Below, piece after piece: positions 8,280 through 17,912 of a DNA stretch of 64,000 nt. Position 1 is the first letter of the stretch, and each line of letters opens with the position of its first letter. This DNA is from Paenibacillus sp. JNUCC-31. GTDB lineage: Bacteria; Bacillota; Bacilli; Paenibacillales; Paenibacillaceae. The position numbers and the translations under genes were made by a program. The stretch spans positions 7,192,001-7,256,000 of the forward strand of contig NZ_CP062165.1 of NCBI RefSeq assembly GCF_014844075.1. The letters run 5' to 3'. Under the pieces are notes generated by a model, which saw only the letters and a program-made list of their open reading frames with translations, was not told where the DNA came from and ran no database searches.

Positions 8280-9941
8280 ATGTTTAGAAAAAAAGCCTTT
8301 GTAACAAGTCTAGCAATCTTACTCGCCGTAACGCTGGCAGGTTGCAATAAAGCCGGCCCGGAATCGAGTACTCCTGACAGCAATGATAACACCCCAGTCA
8401 CCTTCAAATATTTCACGTTTGGCGGGGGCAAGAAGGACATTCTCGCAAGCAGTACGACTATTGGCAAGAAGCTACAGGAACAAACAGGCGTTGACTGGAA
8501 GATGGAATATCTGGTCGGCGACGGTGCAACCAAGGCAGGCGTAATGATTGCGAGCGGAGATTACCCTGACATTATTGACTCCAGCGGGGAAATGGCCAAG
8601 TTGATGGATGCAGGATCTTTTATCCCGTTGGATGAACTGATCGAACAATACGGGCCTAACATCAAGCGAGTATACGGTCCTTATATGGACAAATTCAGAC
8701 AGGAAGATGGGAAGATTTATTTTTTACCGTACACTGCAAACATCGGTTATGTGTCAGAGCCTAACTTTCAGACCGGCTTCTATATTCAGCGTGCTGTGTT
8801 GAAAGAGTTTAACTACCCCAAGATCAAGACGCTGGACGAATATTTTGACTTGATTGAGCAATATAAGCAAAAGTATCCGCAGATCGATGGAAAGGAGACC
8901 ATCGGCTTCGCGACACTTGCGGGTGAATCAGGCAGCTTTTTCACCCTGCTAAATCCCGCCATGCATCTGGCTGGTTATCCTAACGATGGCAGTGTGATGG
9001 TGGATATGCAGAGCCATGAAGCCAAACTGGTAGCCGGGTCTGATTATCAGAAACAATGGATTCAAAAACTAAGCGAGGTTAACGCACAGGGAATGTTTGA
9101 CCCGGAATCTTTCACAATGAACCAGGATCAGTATCTCGCCAAATTGACGTCCGGTCGGGTGCTGGGATATTTCAGTTATTCCTGGCAGGTTGGAGATGCA
9201 ACGAACAACCTGAAGAAGGCCGGTATTGACGATAAGCGTTACGTGTCGCTGCCGATCGTCTTTGACAACAATGTCAAAGACCAGTATCTCGACCCACCGG
9301 GCTTTGTGAACAACTATGGTATCGGAATTACCGTAAATGCCAAAGATCCGGTGCGGATTGTTAAATATTTTGATAACCTGCTCAAGGAAGAAAACCAAAT
9401 TCTGGTTCAATGGGGCATTGAGGACGAGACGTATAGTGTTAATGAAAAAGGCCGTTTTTATTTCAAAAATGATGACCAACGCAAGGCACATGAAGATCCG
9501 GAATTAAGCCGAAAATTCGGCTTTGACTATTTTAACTACAGTTGGCCTCGTTACGGCAATAACTCCATACTGGAGGATGGCAATGCCTATGGGCCAGGCA
9601 ATCAACCAGAGGTGGCTACCTATAGCTACACGGATGGTGACAAGCTGTTGTTAGAGAAATATGGCGTGGAGACATTTTCGGAATTATTCAGCACACCGGA
9701 TGAGCGTCCTTGGTCTCCTGCATGGTCCATTGCACTGGAGCAGGGTTCTCCTGAACAGATTTTCATCACAAAGGCGGAAGATCTGCAAAAGAAATACTTG
9801 CCCAAAATGATTATGGACTCACCTTCCACTTTCGAGAACACATGGAACGAATATATGAGTCAAATGAGTCAATTGGACAAGAAAACATATGAAGAAACGA
9901 TAACACAGGCCGTGAAGGATCGTGTAGCAGGAAAATGGTGA
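8280..9941 (+). CDS. Extracellular solute-binding lipoprotein (LplA-like), copy 1
   Basis: 553 aa. A lipoprotein signal peptide ends in LAGC with the lipidated Cys at residue 22. The length and the run VTFKYFTFGGGKK...IGKKLQEQTGVDW match the large LplA/YtcQ-type binding proteins for oligosaccharides in Paenibacillus. AAAGGGGG precedes the ATG. It forms a tandem pair with the next gene, which is clearly similar along its full length. No ATPase gene is present in the locus, as is usual for systems energised by a shared MsmX-type ATPase. The sugar is unknown. Confidence 0.9.
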   Translation: MFRKKAFVTSLAILLAVTLAGCNKAGPESSTPDSNDNTPVTFKYFTFGGGKKDILASSTTIGKKLQEQTGVDWKMEYLVGDGATKAGVMIASGDYPDIIDSSGEMAKLMDAGSFIPLDELIEQYGPNIKRVYGPYMDKFRQEDGKIYFLPYTANIGYVSEPNFQTGFYIQRAVLKEFNYPKIKTLDEYFDLIEQYKQKYPQIDGKETIGFATLAGESGSFFTLLNPAMHLAGYPNDGSVMVDMQSHEAKLVAGSDYQKQWIQKLSEVNAQGMFDPESFTMNQDQYLAKLTSGRVLGYFSYSWQVGDATNNLKKAGIDDKRYVSLPIVFDNNVKDQYLDPPGFVNNYGIGITVNAKDPVRIVKYFDNLLKEENQILVQWGIEDETYSVNEKGRFYFKNDDQRKAHEDPELSRKFGFDYFNYSWPRYGNNSILEDGNAYGPGNQPEVATYSYTDGDKLLLEKYGVETFSELFSTPDERPWSPAWSIALEQGSPEQIFITKAEDLQKKYLPKMIMDSPSTFENTWNEYMSQMSQLDKKTYEETITQAVKDRVAGKW

Positions 9942-9982
9942 GGGAAGTCAAGTCAGCCAAATCGAAAGGGGGGGACTTTCAC

Positions 9983-11653
9983 ATGTTGAAATCAAAATTT
10001 AAAACAGCAGGTTTAGCTGTACTCCTGACAGCTCTGTTAGCTGGGTGTAGCCAGAATAATTCATCCTCAGCGCCCACAAGTGATGATGAGAACAGTCCAG
10101 TCACGTTCTCATATTACATGTTCTCTTCGGGTAAGAAGGATACCCTGGCAAGTGAAACAACGATTGGTAAAGCATTGCAAGAACAGACGGGTGTGGACTG
10201 GAAGTTGGAGTATCTAGTAGGCGACAGTGCCACGAAAGCTGGTGTCATGATTGCCAGTGGAGACTATCCTGATGTCATTAGCTCCAGTGGTGAGATGTCC
10301 AAGCTACTGGATGCCGGGGCCTATATTCCGCTGGATGATCTGATTGAGGAATACGGTCCCAATATCAAAAGGGTATACGGACCATACTTCGACAAAATGA
10401 GAAATGCAGAAGATGGAAAAATCTATGCACTGCCCTACACTGCTAATCAGGGTGAGTATTCCGGTAGTCCAAATATAGGCGGAGGGGCCTTCTGGATTCA
10501 GCGCTCTGTGCTCAAGGAGTTTAACTATCCCCAGATCACTACACTGGATGAATACTTTGATCTGATCGAGAAATACAAGGAAAAGCATCCAACTGTGGAT
10601 GGTGCGGAGACGATTGGATTTGTCTCACTTGCCGGTGTGGCCAATAACTTCTTCACCTTGCAAAACCCAGCGATGCATCTCGCCGGCTACCCGAACGATG
10701 GAAGTGTCATGGTGGATATGAATACCCATGAAGCAAAAGTAGTTGCCGGAACAGATGCTCAGAAAAAATGGATTCAGAAGCTGAATGAAATCAATGCTAA
10801 AGGCATGCTTGATCCTGAATCCTTTACGATGAACAAAGACCAGTATTTGGCCAAGCTGACCTCGGGTCGTGTTCTCGGGTACTTCAATTATGGCTGGCAG
10901 ATTGGAGACGCGTCCAAAAACCTGCTCTCAGCAGGCATTGATGAGAAACGTTATGCAGCGCTTCCGATTGTGTTTGATGAAGGAATTAAGGATCAATATA
11001 TAGATCCGCCTGGATTCGTCAACAACTACGCCACAGGCATCACGGTCAACGCCAAAGACCCTGTTCGTATCATCAAATATTTTGATAATTTGCTGAAGGA
11101 AGAGAATCAGATTCTGGTCCAATGGGGAATCAAGGACGAGACGTACAGTGTCGATGAAAAGGGAAGATTTTATTTTGCGAATGAGGATCAACGCAAAGCC
11201 CATGATGATTTGGAATTGAGCCGCAAATTCGGGTTCACTTATTTTGGCTCAGACTGGCCGCGTTATGGCGGTGAATCCACGCTTTCCGATGGTAACGCTT
11301 ATAGTCCTGGCAACCAGCCGGAAGTAGCCTCTGCCTCCTACACAGAGGGGGATAAGAAGTTTCTTGAGGCTTACAACATCCAAACCTTTAGTGAATTATT
11401 CAACAAGCCGGAAGAGCGTCCATGGTTCCCGGCATGGTCCATCGCGCTCGAGCAAGGTTCACCTGAACAGATTTTCACCACCAAATCGGATGATTTGCAA
11501 CGTAAATATTTGCCGGAAATGATCTTGGGAACACCATCGAATTTCGATAAGCTGTGGGATGCCTACATGGCTGAATTGAACAAATTGGACAAAGCAGGCT
11601 ATGAAAAAAACATTACCCAAGTCGTTCAGGATCGTGTCGCTGGAAAGTGGTAA
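9983..11653 (+). CDS. Extracellular solute-binding lipoprotein (LplA-like), copy 2
   Basis: 556 aa from the ATG at 9983, placed by a strong AAAGGGGGGGA upstream; the frame is open further upstream, overlapping copy 1. The lipobox is LAGC with Cys22. The mature sequence parallels copy 1 almost block for block (IASGDYPD, NPAMHLAGYPNDGSVMVDM, ENQILVQWGI), so it arose by tandem duplication. Differences cluster near the segment around residues 150-170, where copy 2 reads SGSPNIGGGAFWIQR. Two binding proteins feeding one permease pair could widen the range of ligands. Confidence 0.9.
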   Translation: MLKSKFKTAGLAVLLTALLAGCSQNNSSSAPTSDDENSPVTFSYYMFSSGKKDTLASETTIGKALQEQTGVDWKLEYLVGDSATKAGVMIASGDYPDVISSSGEMSKLLDAGAYIPLDDLIEEYGPNIKRVYGPYFDKMRNAEDGKIYALPYTANQGEYSGSPNIGGGAFWIQRSVLKEFNYPQITTLDEYFDLIEKYKEKHPTVDGAETIGFVSLAGVANNFFTLQNPAMHLAGYPNDGSVMVDMNTHEAKVVAGTDAQKKWIQKLNEINAKGMLDPESFTMNKDQYLAKLTSGRVLGYFNYGWQIGDASKNLLSAGIDEKRYAALPIVFDEGIKDQYIDPPGFVNNYATGITVNAKDPVRIIKYFDNLLKEENQILVQWGIKDETYSVDEKGRFYFANEDQRKAHDDLELSRKFGFTYFGSDWPRYGGESTLSDGNAYSPGNQPEVASASYTEGDKKFLEAYNIQTFSELFNKPEERPWFPAWSIALEQGSPEQIFTTKSDDLQRKYLPEMILGTPSNFDKLWDAYMAELNKLDKAGYEKNITQVVQDRVAGKW

Positions 11654-11760
11654 TACGAACGCTTTAAAACAAACTGTTACATGCAGAGGGGAAGACGAAC
11701 GCTCAAGAAATCATTCTTCTCCTCGCATGAATAACAGCATAGGAAAGGAGCCGGTTCACC

Positions 11761-12732
11761 GTGGAGAAACCTAATGTCTCCCTTAATTCGCTGCCTCCAG
11801 CCTTGAAGCCAAAGGGGAGTAAAACAAACTCGTTCTTCAAACGGCTTGTGCAGCAACGAACGCTTGCCTGGATGTGTATTCCTTTTGTCGTCTGGGCTTT
11901 TATCTTCAAGTACCTGCCGCTATGGGGATGGACGATGGCATTTCAGAACTTCAAACCGGCAAGATCCTTCTCGGATCAACAGTGGGTAGGCTGGCATCAT
12001 TTTCGTATATTGTTTGAAGACAATACGTTCTACCGGGTTCTGCGAAATACGCTCGTCATGAGTTCTATTAAACTGGTATTGGGATTTGTTACAGCGATCA
12101 CATTGGCTCTATTGTTGAATGAACTGAAAAATGTGATTTTTAAACGTTTTGTGCAAACGGTCAGTTATCTGCCTCACTTTATTTCGTGGGTTGTCGCTTC
12201 CAGCATCGTATTAACGGTTTTGTCACCAGACGGAATTATCAATCTGCTGCTGATGAAGCTTCACCTGATTGACAGCCCGGTGCTGTGGATGGGGAAAGGT
12301 GAATACTTCTGGGGCATTCTGGGAGCAACCGAGGTGTGGAAGGATGTTGGCTGGAACACCATTATCTATTTGGCAGCGATTACAGCCATTGATCCTGCAC
12401 AATATGAGGCTGCCGAGATTGATGGAGCCAGCCGTTTCAAGCGGATGTTATATATCACACTACCTGGTTTGAAGCCGGTTATTGTTATTTTGTTAATCAT
12501 GAACATGGGAAGCATCCTGGAATCCGGTTTTGAACCGCAATATCTGCTGGGCAACGGGATGAATATGGACTATTCGGAAAACTTGGATATCTTTGTACTG
12601 AAATATGGTTTGGGAATGGGGAATTTTTCCTTGGGTACCGCAGCAGGCATATTCAAAACCGTCGTCAGCTTTATCTTCCTTTTCTCCGCCAACTATATTG
12701 CGAAAAAAATGGGAGAGAGCAGATTATTCTAA
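11761..12732 (+). CDS. Sugar ABC transporter permease (LplB-like)
   Basis: 323 aa, GTG start with AAAGGAG about 12 bp upstream. There are six predicted membrane segments. The cytoplasmic coupling loop EAAEIDGASRFKRMLYITLPGLKP is the binding-protein-dependent permease EAA motif. The N-terminal segment WGWTMAFQNFKP is typical of the LplB family. It forms the heterodimer channel with the next gene product and takes substrate from the two lipoproteins upstream. Confidence 0.92.
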   Translation: MEKPNVSLNSLPPALKPKGSKTNSFFKRLVQQRTLAWMCIPFVVWAFIFKYLPLWGWTMAFQNFKPARSFSDQQWVGWHHFRILFEDNTFYRVLRNTLVMSSIKLVLGFVTAITLALLLNELKNVIFKRFVQTVSYLPHFISWVVASSIVLTVLSPDGIINLLLMKLHLIDSPVLWMGKGEYFWGILGATEVWKDVGWNTIIYLAAITAIDPAQYEAAEIDGASRFKRMLYITLPGLKPVIVILLIMNMGSILESGFEPQYLLGNGMNMDYSENLDIFVLKYGLGMGNFSLGTAAGIFKTVVSFIFLFSANYIAKKMGESRLF

Positions 12733-12747
12733 GAGGAGGCCTATGCC

Positions 12748-13668
12748 ATGCGTAAAGGAAAACCATCCCGCTTGCGGAATAGCAGTACCGGGGATCGAGC
12801 GTTCGATACCATAAATATCATCTTCATGGTGTGCCTGATGATTGTAACGATCTATCCCTTTATTAATATGATAGCCGTGTCCTTTAATAATGCTAACGAT
12901 GCCATCCGGGGTGGAATATATCTGTGGCCGCGGCTATGGACGCTGGACAATTACAAATACATTTTTGGCGAATCTGATATCTATCACGCGACTCTGATTT
13001 CGGCGCTGCGTACGATCATTGGAACCGTGGTGTCCGTCTTCTGTACAGCGATGCTCGCGTATACGCTCAGTCGTCAGGAGTTTGTACTTCGCAAGTTTGT
13101 TACAATGTTTTTTGTATTCACAATGTATTTCAGCGGGGGGTTAATCCCGGGTTATCTGTTGATTCGTGACCTCGGATTAATCGGTTCCTTTTGGGTATAT
13201 ATCATTCCGGGTGTGATTGGTGTCTTCAATATGATCGTCATCCGGTCCTTTATTGAAGGTCTTCCTGAAGGCATTCTGGAGTCAGCCCGTATTGACGGGG
13301 CAGGGGAGTTCATGACATTTATCCGTGTTGTCCTGCCGCTGACGATTCCCGCAATGGCAACGGTGTCTCTCTTTGTAGCCGTGGGACAATGGAACTCCTG
13401 GTTCGATGTATTCCTGTACAACTCTTCCAATAAAGAACTAAGCACCCTGCAATACGAATTGATGAAGATTCTGCAAACCTCGACGACATCAGCGACTTCA
13501 TCAGCAAGCGATGCTTATCAGTCTGCCGAGAGCAATGCAAGGGCGGTCACGCCAACCTCGATTCGAGCGACCATGACCATTATTGCAAGTGTTCCTATTC
13601 TGATGGTGTATCCATTCTTGCAAAGATACTTCGTACAGGGCATGACGATTGGAGGTGTGAAGGGATAG
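12748..13668 (+). CDS. Sugar ABC transporter permease (YtcP/LplC-like)
   Basis: 306 aa. RBS AGAGGAGG precedes the ATG, 15 bp after the previous stop. Six membrane segments; the EAA loop reads ESARIDGAGEFMTFIRVVLPL. The C-terminal PFLQRYFVQGMTIGGVKG is the family hallmark. There is an extended Ser/Thr/Ala-rich insertion before the last helix (STTSATSSASDAYQSAESNA, in part). It completes the transporter, and a terminator follows. Confidence 0.92.
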   Translation: MRKGKPSRLRNSSTGDRAFDTINIIFMVCLMIVTIYPFINMIAVSFNNANDAIRGGIYLWPRLWTLDNYKYIFGESDIYHATLISALRTIIGTVVSVFCTAMLAYTLSRQEFVLRKFVTMFFVFTMYFSGGLIPGYLLIRDLGLIGSFWVYIIPGVIGVFNMIVIRSFIEGLPEGILESARIDGAGEFMTFIRVVLPLTIPAMATVSLFVAVGQWNSWFDVFLYNSSNKELSTLQYELMKILQTSTTSATSSASDAYQSAESNARAVTPTSIRATMTIIASVPILMVYPFLQRYFVQGMTIGGVKG

Positions 13669-13716
13669 GTGATCCTGCAGGGATCAGCAAGCCGTTAGGA
13701 CGTTAGCGAAATATAA

Positions 13717-13763
13717 AAGCCCATATTCTCTCGATTGCTTTAAAGAGAGAATTATGGGCTTTA
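13717..13763 (+). terminator. Rho-independent terminator of transporter operon
   Basis: AGCCCATA-TTCTCTC pairs with GAGAGAA-TTATGGGCT over a 12-nt loop, followed by a short T-rich run. It lies 48 bp after the second permease. Confidence 0.75.
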
Positions 13764-13814
13764 TTAATAGTAAATCGGTATATTCCTGGCCAATTGGCAA
13801 ATGCCAATGGATAA

Positions 13815-13949
13815 CAGGCCAGACAAGCCTCAGCCATTAATTGTGTGAAAGATCTATTGGAAGACGGTTATGTTGGAAATGTATTGTCTGCCAATCAAAG
13901 AATCTTTATTGATGGAATGGGTGGCGTGGGTGATAAGTCCACTGTATGA
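13815..13949 (+). pseudogene. Remnant of a Gfo/Idh/MocA-type oxidoreductase
   Basis: About 44 codons from 13815 to a TGA at 13947-13949 read QARQASAINCVKDLLEDGYV and then GNVLSANQRIFIDGMGG. They resemble the mid region of Gfo/Idh/MocA oxidoreductases (QAR...INYVKDLIxxGYVGxVLS). A stop lies directly upstream in frame and no Rossmann part or C-terminus is present, so it is a leftover. The match is by recall of family patterns and is tentative. Confidence 0.45.
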
Positions 13950-13961
13950 GTGTTATGTTTA

Positions 13962-14861
13962 TTATTTTATTCGTGAGTTGAAATTCTCAATCAGCATACG
14001 CCAAAAGAGATTCAGCGAAGGTGTAAGAAGCTTGTTACGGTGACGAACAGCATATATGGTCCTTACAGGGTTCCAATCAGGAATGGAGCAGGATTTCAAT
14101 TCTCCCTTGACAAGTTCTTGAAGGATTGAAGCTTGGGACACCATGCCTATGCCCATGTTAAGACGTACCATTGATTTCAATGCTTCGGAACCTGACGATT
14201 CCATCACCTCTGTAAATTGAATATCATTGTTGGCAGCCCATTGATCGATAAGCTGGCGACTAGTAGAGCCTCTTTCATGAGCAATGATGGGGAGCCCTGC
14301 TAAATCTTTCGAGGTGATATTTGTTCGAGCAGCAAGGGAATGATCTGGATGATAGATAATCACCAGATCATCTTTCATTAATGGCTCATAGATAAAATCA
14401 GTATCATCTGGCTCCGCAAGCGAAATGACTCCGACATCCAGGTCATAATGTTTAATCTTATCCAAGATTTGGGCTGCAGGCTTTACATCGATACTCAAAA
14501 AAAGTTGATGTTCCTGTCTGATTTTGGACAACAACTCAGGAAGGATATATGTAGCAGGGGTATGTGTACTTCCAATTCTCAAACGCCTGGAAGCTGTTCC
14601 CCTCTGTTCTTCAAGCGTGCGAAGCATCTCCTCGTTTAATGCAACCATTTGTGCAGCGTAATGATACAGTGATTTTCCAGCTTCAGTCAATTTGATAACA
14701 TGATAGGTTTTCGTATGGAACAAAGCTACGCCGGCATCATCCTGAAGCTTGTTTAGATGGAACGTCACTGTAGGCTGCGTAATATTAAGTTTGTCCGCAA
14801 CCAAATATAATTTCTGCATTTCCACAACATGTACAAACACTTTTAACTGCTGCAAGTTCAT
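13962..14861 (-). CDS. LysR-family regulator (CysL/CbbR-like)
   Basis: 299 aa from the ATG at 14861, chosen because AGAGGAGG lies 8 bp upstream. The winged helix-turn-helix (NLQQLKVFVHVVEMQKLYLV then ITQPTVTFHLNKL) is followed by an effector-binding domain (about 90-295). It is divergent from the Fbp-type ABC transporter operon at 15.0-19.6 kb and is its likely regulator. The effector could be the imported anion or its breakdown product. Confidence 0.9.
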   Translation of the reverse strand: MNLQQLKVFVHVVEMQKLYLVADKLNITQPTVTFHLNKLQDDAGVALFHTKTYHVIKLTEAGKSLYHYAAQMVALNEEMLRTLEEQRGTASRRLRIGSTHTPATYILPELLSKIRQEHQLFLSIDVKPAAQILDKIKHYDLDVGVISLAEPDDTDFIYEPLMKDDLVIIYHPDHSLAARTNITSKDLAGLPIIAHERGSTSRQLIDQWAANNDIQFTEVMESSGSEALKSMVRLNMGIGMVSQASILQELVKGELKSCSIPDWNPVRTIYAVRHRNKLLTPSLNLFWRMLIENFNSRIK

Positions 14862-14886
14862 ATGCAGGGCCTCCTCTTGTCCAAAC

Positions 14887-14901
14887 ATAGATAATATCTA
14901 T
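14887..14901. promoter_or_regulatory. Candidate LysR operator
   Basis: ATAGATA-A-TATCTAT is a perfect 7-bp inverted repeat in the AT-rich gap between the divergent lysR and transporter genes. It is placed where a LysR protein would bind to control itself and the operon. Confidence 0.4.
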
Positions 14902-15019
14902 CTTATTATATAATTCATTAATAATATTTAAAATAAGTTTAACTCTAGCATAATATGAATCTTCAAGATCCCCGTTATGATGATTAAAGGCTTTAAAAAT
15001 ATTATCTAGGGGGATAAAC

Positions 15020-16117
15020 ATGAATTTTAGTTGGAGAAAACGTTTGAGTGGAATCAGTCTATTGCTTGTATTGATCGTGGCAGGATGTGGCGGGGGAAAC
15101 GTCACGGGCAGCAACACAACTTCGGGGGGATCCGAAACGTCAACAACATCGTCCAAAGGGGAGAATGCCAGCTCTTCCAATGAAGATACGGGGGAGACCA
15201 TTTATTTATATGGTAATGATTTTGTGGATATTGTAGCTCCCGAGTTTGCCAAGCAGACTGGCTTCAAAATTGAAGCAGTCCATTATGGTGGGGGAGAGGC
15301 GCTGGCCAAGATTGAAGCGGAACAGGGCAACCCCCAATGGGACGTAGTTATGATGGATGGTCACGGTTCCATTCGAAATCTTGCAGATCGAGGATTCCTC
15401 ATGACGGATTGGGTACCGGATAACATCGGAAACCTTAGCGATTATGGAGCATCGCTTATTCCTGAAGACCACGCTTATACGCCTATCACTATTCATGCTT
15501 CGGCTGTCATTGCATATAACACTAATCGTCTTACCAAAGAACAGGCACCCAAGTCATGGGATGACTTCTTCAAGTATGACGGCAATGCAGGCCAGGCTGA
15601 TCCTGCGGTTGCAGCGCCTGCATATCCGCTCGTTTCTTCCCTGTTCCACCACTGGGGAATTTCCGATGCAGAGCAAAAGTATAGTCAAATGATGGATAAG
15701 GGCTTACGAGTATATCCCAAAAACGGTCCTTTAGGAAGTGCTCTGGTTTCGGGAGAAATTGATATTGCCGCCCTGCAGGAAAGCAATGCTTATGACCTCA
15801 AGCTATCCGGAGAACCAGTGGATATTATTTGGCCGGAAGAAGGGGCCCCAGGAAGCCTAAGAGTCGCTGCGATCAGTAAACATACCAAAAACCCGGCTGC
15901 GGCAAAAGCCTTTATTGAATTTATGCTCAAACCCGAAACTCAACAAATGCTGACCTCTCTGGACTCTTCCGACAGCTTCTTCACACCACTTGTGCAGGGC
16001 GTTGAACCTCGGAAAGACCGTGAGCTGAACCCAACATTCATGCTTCCACCAGCCGAATGGGCTGCGGAACACGAAGTGGAAATTAAAACATGGTTTGCAG
16101 ACCAAAACGTAAAATAA
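15020..16117 (+). CDS. Fbp/Afu-type ABC transporter substrate-binding lipoprotein
   Basis: 365 aa. The signal peptide ends with VAGC (Cys23), followed by a Gly/Ser/Thr-rich linker (about 24-62). The mature part (IYLYGNDFVDIVAPEFAKQT...) belongs to the ferric-iron/2-aminoethylphosphonate/sugar-phosphate binding protein group. AGGGGG lies upstream. The operon continues with a fused two-module permease, an ATPase and a metallophosphoesterase. Members of this group once called iron binders (AfuA) bind sugar phosphates, so with the phosphatase next door I infer an organophosphate or phosphonate ligand. Iron remains possible. Confidence 0.85.
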   Translation: MNFSWRKRLSGISLLLVLIVAGCGGGNVTGSNTTSGGSETSTTSSKGENASSSNEDTGETIYLYGNDFVDIVAPEFAKQTGFKIEAVHYGGGEALAKIEAEQGNPQWDVVMMDGHGSIRNLADRGFLMTDWVPDNIGNLSDYGASLIPEDHAYTPITIHASAVIAYNTNRLTKEQAPKSWDDFFKYDGNAGQADPAVAAPAYPLVSSLFHHWGISDAEQKYSQMMDKGLRVYPKNGPLGSALVSGEIDIAALQESNAYDLKLSGEPVDIIWPEEGAPGSLRVAAISKHTKNPAAAKAFIEFMLKPETQQMLTSLDSSDSFFTPLVQGVEPRKDRELNPTFMLPPAEWAAEHEVEIKTWFADQNVK

Positions 16118-16127
16118 GGAATTATCT

Positions 16128-17912
16128 ATGAAAAATTCAGGTACTCGTTGGGGATTGGGCATTGCAATTCTTTTATTCATCGTCATCTTTCTCCCGTTGC
16201 TGGCTGTTCTGTTAAATGCCTTTTTGCCTGGCATATTTTTTGGAAACATACATTTTCAGGGGTTCGGATTACTTGGCGAGATTTTTCAACGTCCGTTATG
16301 GCGCCAATCATTATTAAATTCGTTATGGCTAGGCCTTGGAACTGCCCTATTAGGAACTGTGCTCGGTACTTGCCTTGCCATGATGAGAGCACGTTGGCAG
16401 TATGCAACAGGGCGTCTATTGGATGCAGGAGTATGGCTTTTACTCATTACACCCTCTTTCATGCTGGCACAAGGCTGGGTGCTTTTCGGTGGGGCCGATG
16501 GAATTGCAAGTCGTTTACTTGGCATGGAATGGTTAACATCGTTCTTGTTTCAACCCGTCGGGCTAATGGTCATTATGGCTTTGAGCAAGTTCCCCTTGGC
16601 ATATCTAGCGGTGCTTGCTTCAGCAGAATGGAGTGTTAGTCATTATGGACATGCTGCTCGCATGAATGGTGCAGGTCCTTGGACGGTATGGCGTACTGTA
16701 GAGCTTCCGCTTGCGGTACCATCGATCATCGCTGGAGCTACGCTTGTATTTATTGATACAGTAGGGGATTTTGGGCTGCCGGCGGCACTGTCGACAGTGT
16801 ATCGTTTTCCAACGCTAACCTATTCAATTTATTCAGCGATTTATCAATCACCGGTCCGATTTGATATGGCCGGCGTGCTTGCTTTCTATTTAGTAGTTTT
16901 ATTAAGCCTGGCGATGTTCATTCTTATGATGAGTCTGCGCAAATCCAGATTTGATTTTCTGAGTGCTAAGGCAACCAAAAGCGTGAAAACAAAGCCCCAA
17001 AAAAGCTATTTAATTAATGCGATTACAATGGTTTCGATAGCAATAAGTATTGGCATTCCTTTAGGAAGCAGCTTGTGTGTGTCCATCATGAAAAGGATAG
17101 GCGAAGGCTTCACGCTTCCAAACTTAACAATGGATCATTATCTTTCACTCTTTTCGAAAGCTGCAGCAGATCATACCCAGCTCAATTTTATAGAAGGAAT
17201 GGTCCATTCGCTCGCCATAGCGGCACTTGCAGCAGTTCTCAGTATTATCATCGGTTTCATAGTCGCGTACGTGCTTACGTTTACCGAATCGAAGATGAAG
17301 GGGGGACTTCAATTATTTTCTATCGTCTCTCTGGCCGTGCCGGGAATTGTTATGGGCATCGGTTATATCTTCGTCTGGAATCAGAAATGGCTTGAATACT
17401 TGCACCTGCATCTATATGGCACACCTGCCTTGCTTGTCATTGCAGTTATAGCGGGAGCTATTCCTTATGCCGTTCGCGTTCAATTGGGATCGTTCGGAAC
17501 CATCTCGCCATCTGTATTAAATGCAGCAGCTGTACAAGGAGCCGGAACAGTTGATCGAATGGTACATATCGTACTGCCGTTGGTGCGCAGATCATTGCTC
17601 CTTGCGATGCTGGCTGCTTTTGGAACAAGTGTGTTCGATTTGGCTTTAGCTTCCATGTTGCAGCCAGCAAATTATGTTCTCATGCCAATCGTAATTGACC
17701 AAGCCTTTGAATTCGGTCGATACGGATACGCAACAGCAGCTACAGTTCTAAGTGGAATGACGTTACTTCTTCTCATCCTCCTGATTCAGTTTGCAGGGGA
17801 ATCCATGTTTCGATGGAGTGACAATCGCCGAAGCAAGCGTACGGAGATGACCATTCCAACAGAAAACCAACGAATAACACATGGAGGTTCATCATATGAA
17901 TTCGATTCTTAA
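16128..17912 (+). CDS. ABC transporter permease, two fused FbpB-like modules
   Basis: 594 aa with about twelve membrane segments in two halves (about 1-270 and 300-575). Each half carries an EAA-like loop: ARMNGAGPWTVWRTVELPLA in the first and AAAVQGAGTVDRMVHIVLPL in the second. A single-chain double permease is the FbpB/ThiP/AfuB arrangement. AAGGA precedes the ATG. The gene overlaps the ATPase gene by 17 bp. Confidence 0.9.
   Translation: MKNSGTRWGLGIAILLFIVIFLPLLAVLLNAFLPGIFFGNIHFQGFGLLGEIFQRPLWRQSLLNSLWLGLGTALLGTVLGTCLAMMRARWQYATGRLLDAGVWLLLITPSFMLAQGWVLFGGADGIASRLLGMEWLTSFLFQPVGLMVIMALSKFPLAYLAVLASAEWSVSHYGHAARMNGAGPWTVWRTVELPLAVPSIIAGATLVFIDTVGDFGLPAALSTVYRFPTLTYSIYSAIYQSPVRFDMAGVLAFYLVVLLSLAMFILMMSLRKSRFDFLSAKATKSVKTKPQKSYLINAITMVSIAISIGIPLGSSLCVSIMKRIGEGFTLPNLTMDHYLSLFSKAAADHTQLNFIEGMVHSLAIAALAAVLSIIIGFIVAYVLTFTESKMKGGLQLFSIVSLAVPGIVMGIGYIFVWNQKWLEYLHLHLYGTPALLVIAVIAGAIPYAVRVQLGSFGTISPSVLNAAAVQGAGTVDRMVHIVLPLVRRSLLLAMLAAFGTSVFDLALASMLQPANYVLMPIVIDQAFEFGRYGYATAATVLSGMTLLLLILLIQFAGESMFRWSDNRRSKRTEMTIPTENQRITHGGSSYEFDS

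Noticed and set aside
9069..9491. Open minus-strand frame of 140 codons inside binding lipoprotein copy 1
   Set aside because: A similar frame occurs antisense to copy 2 simply because the two genes are paralogous; there is no ribosome binding site.
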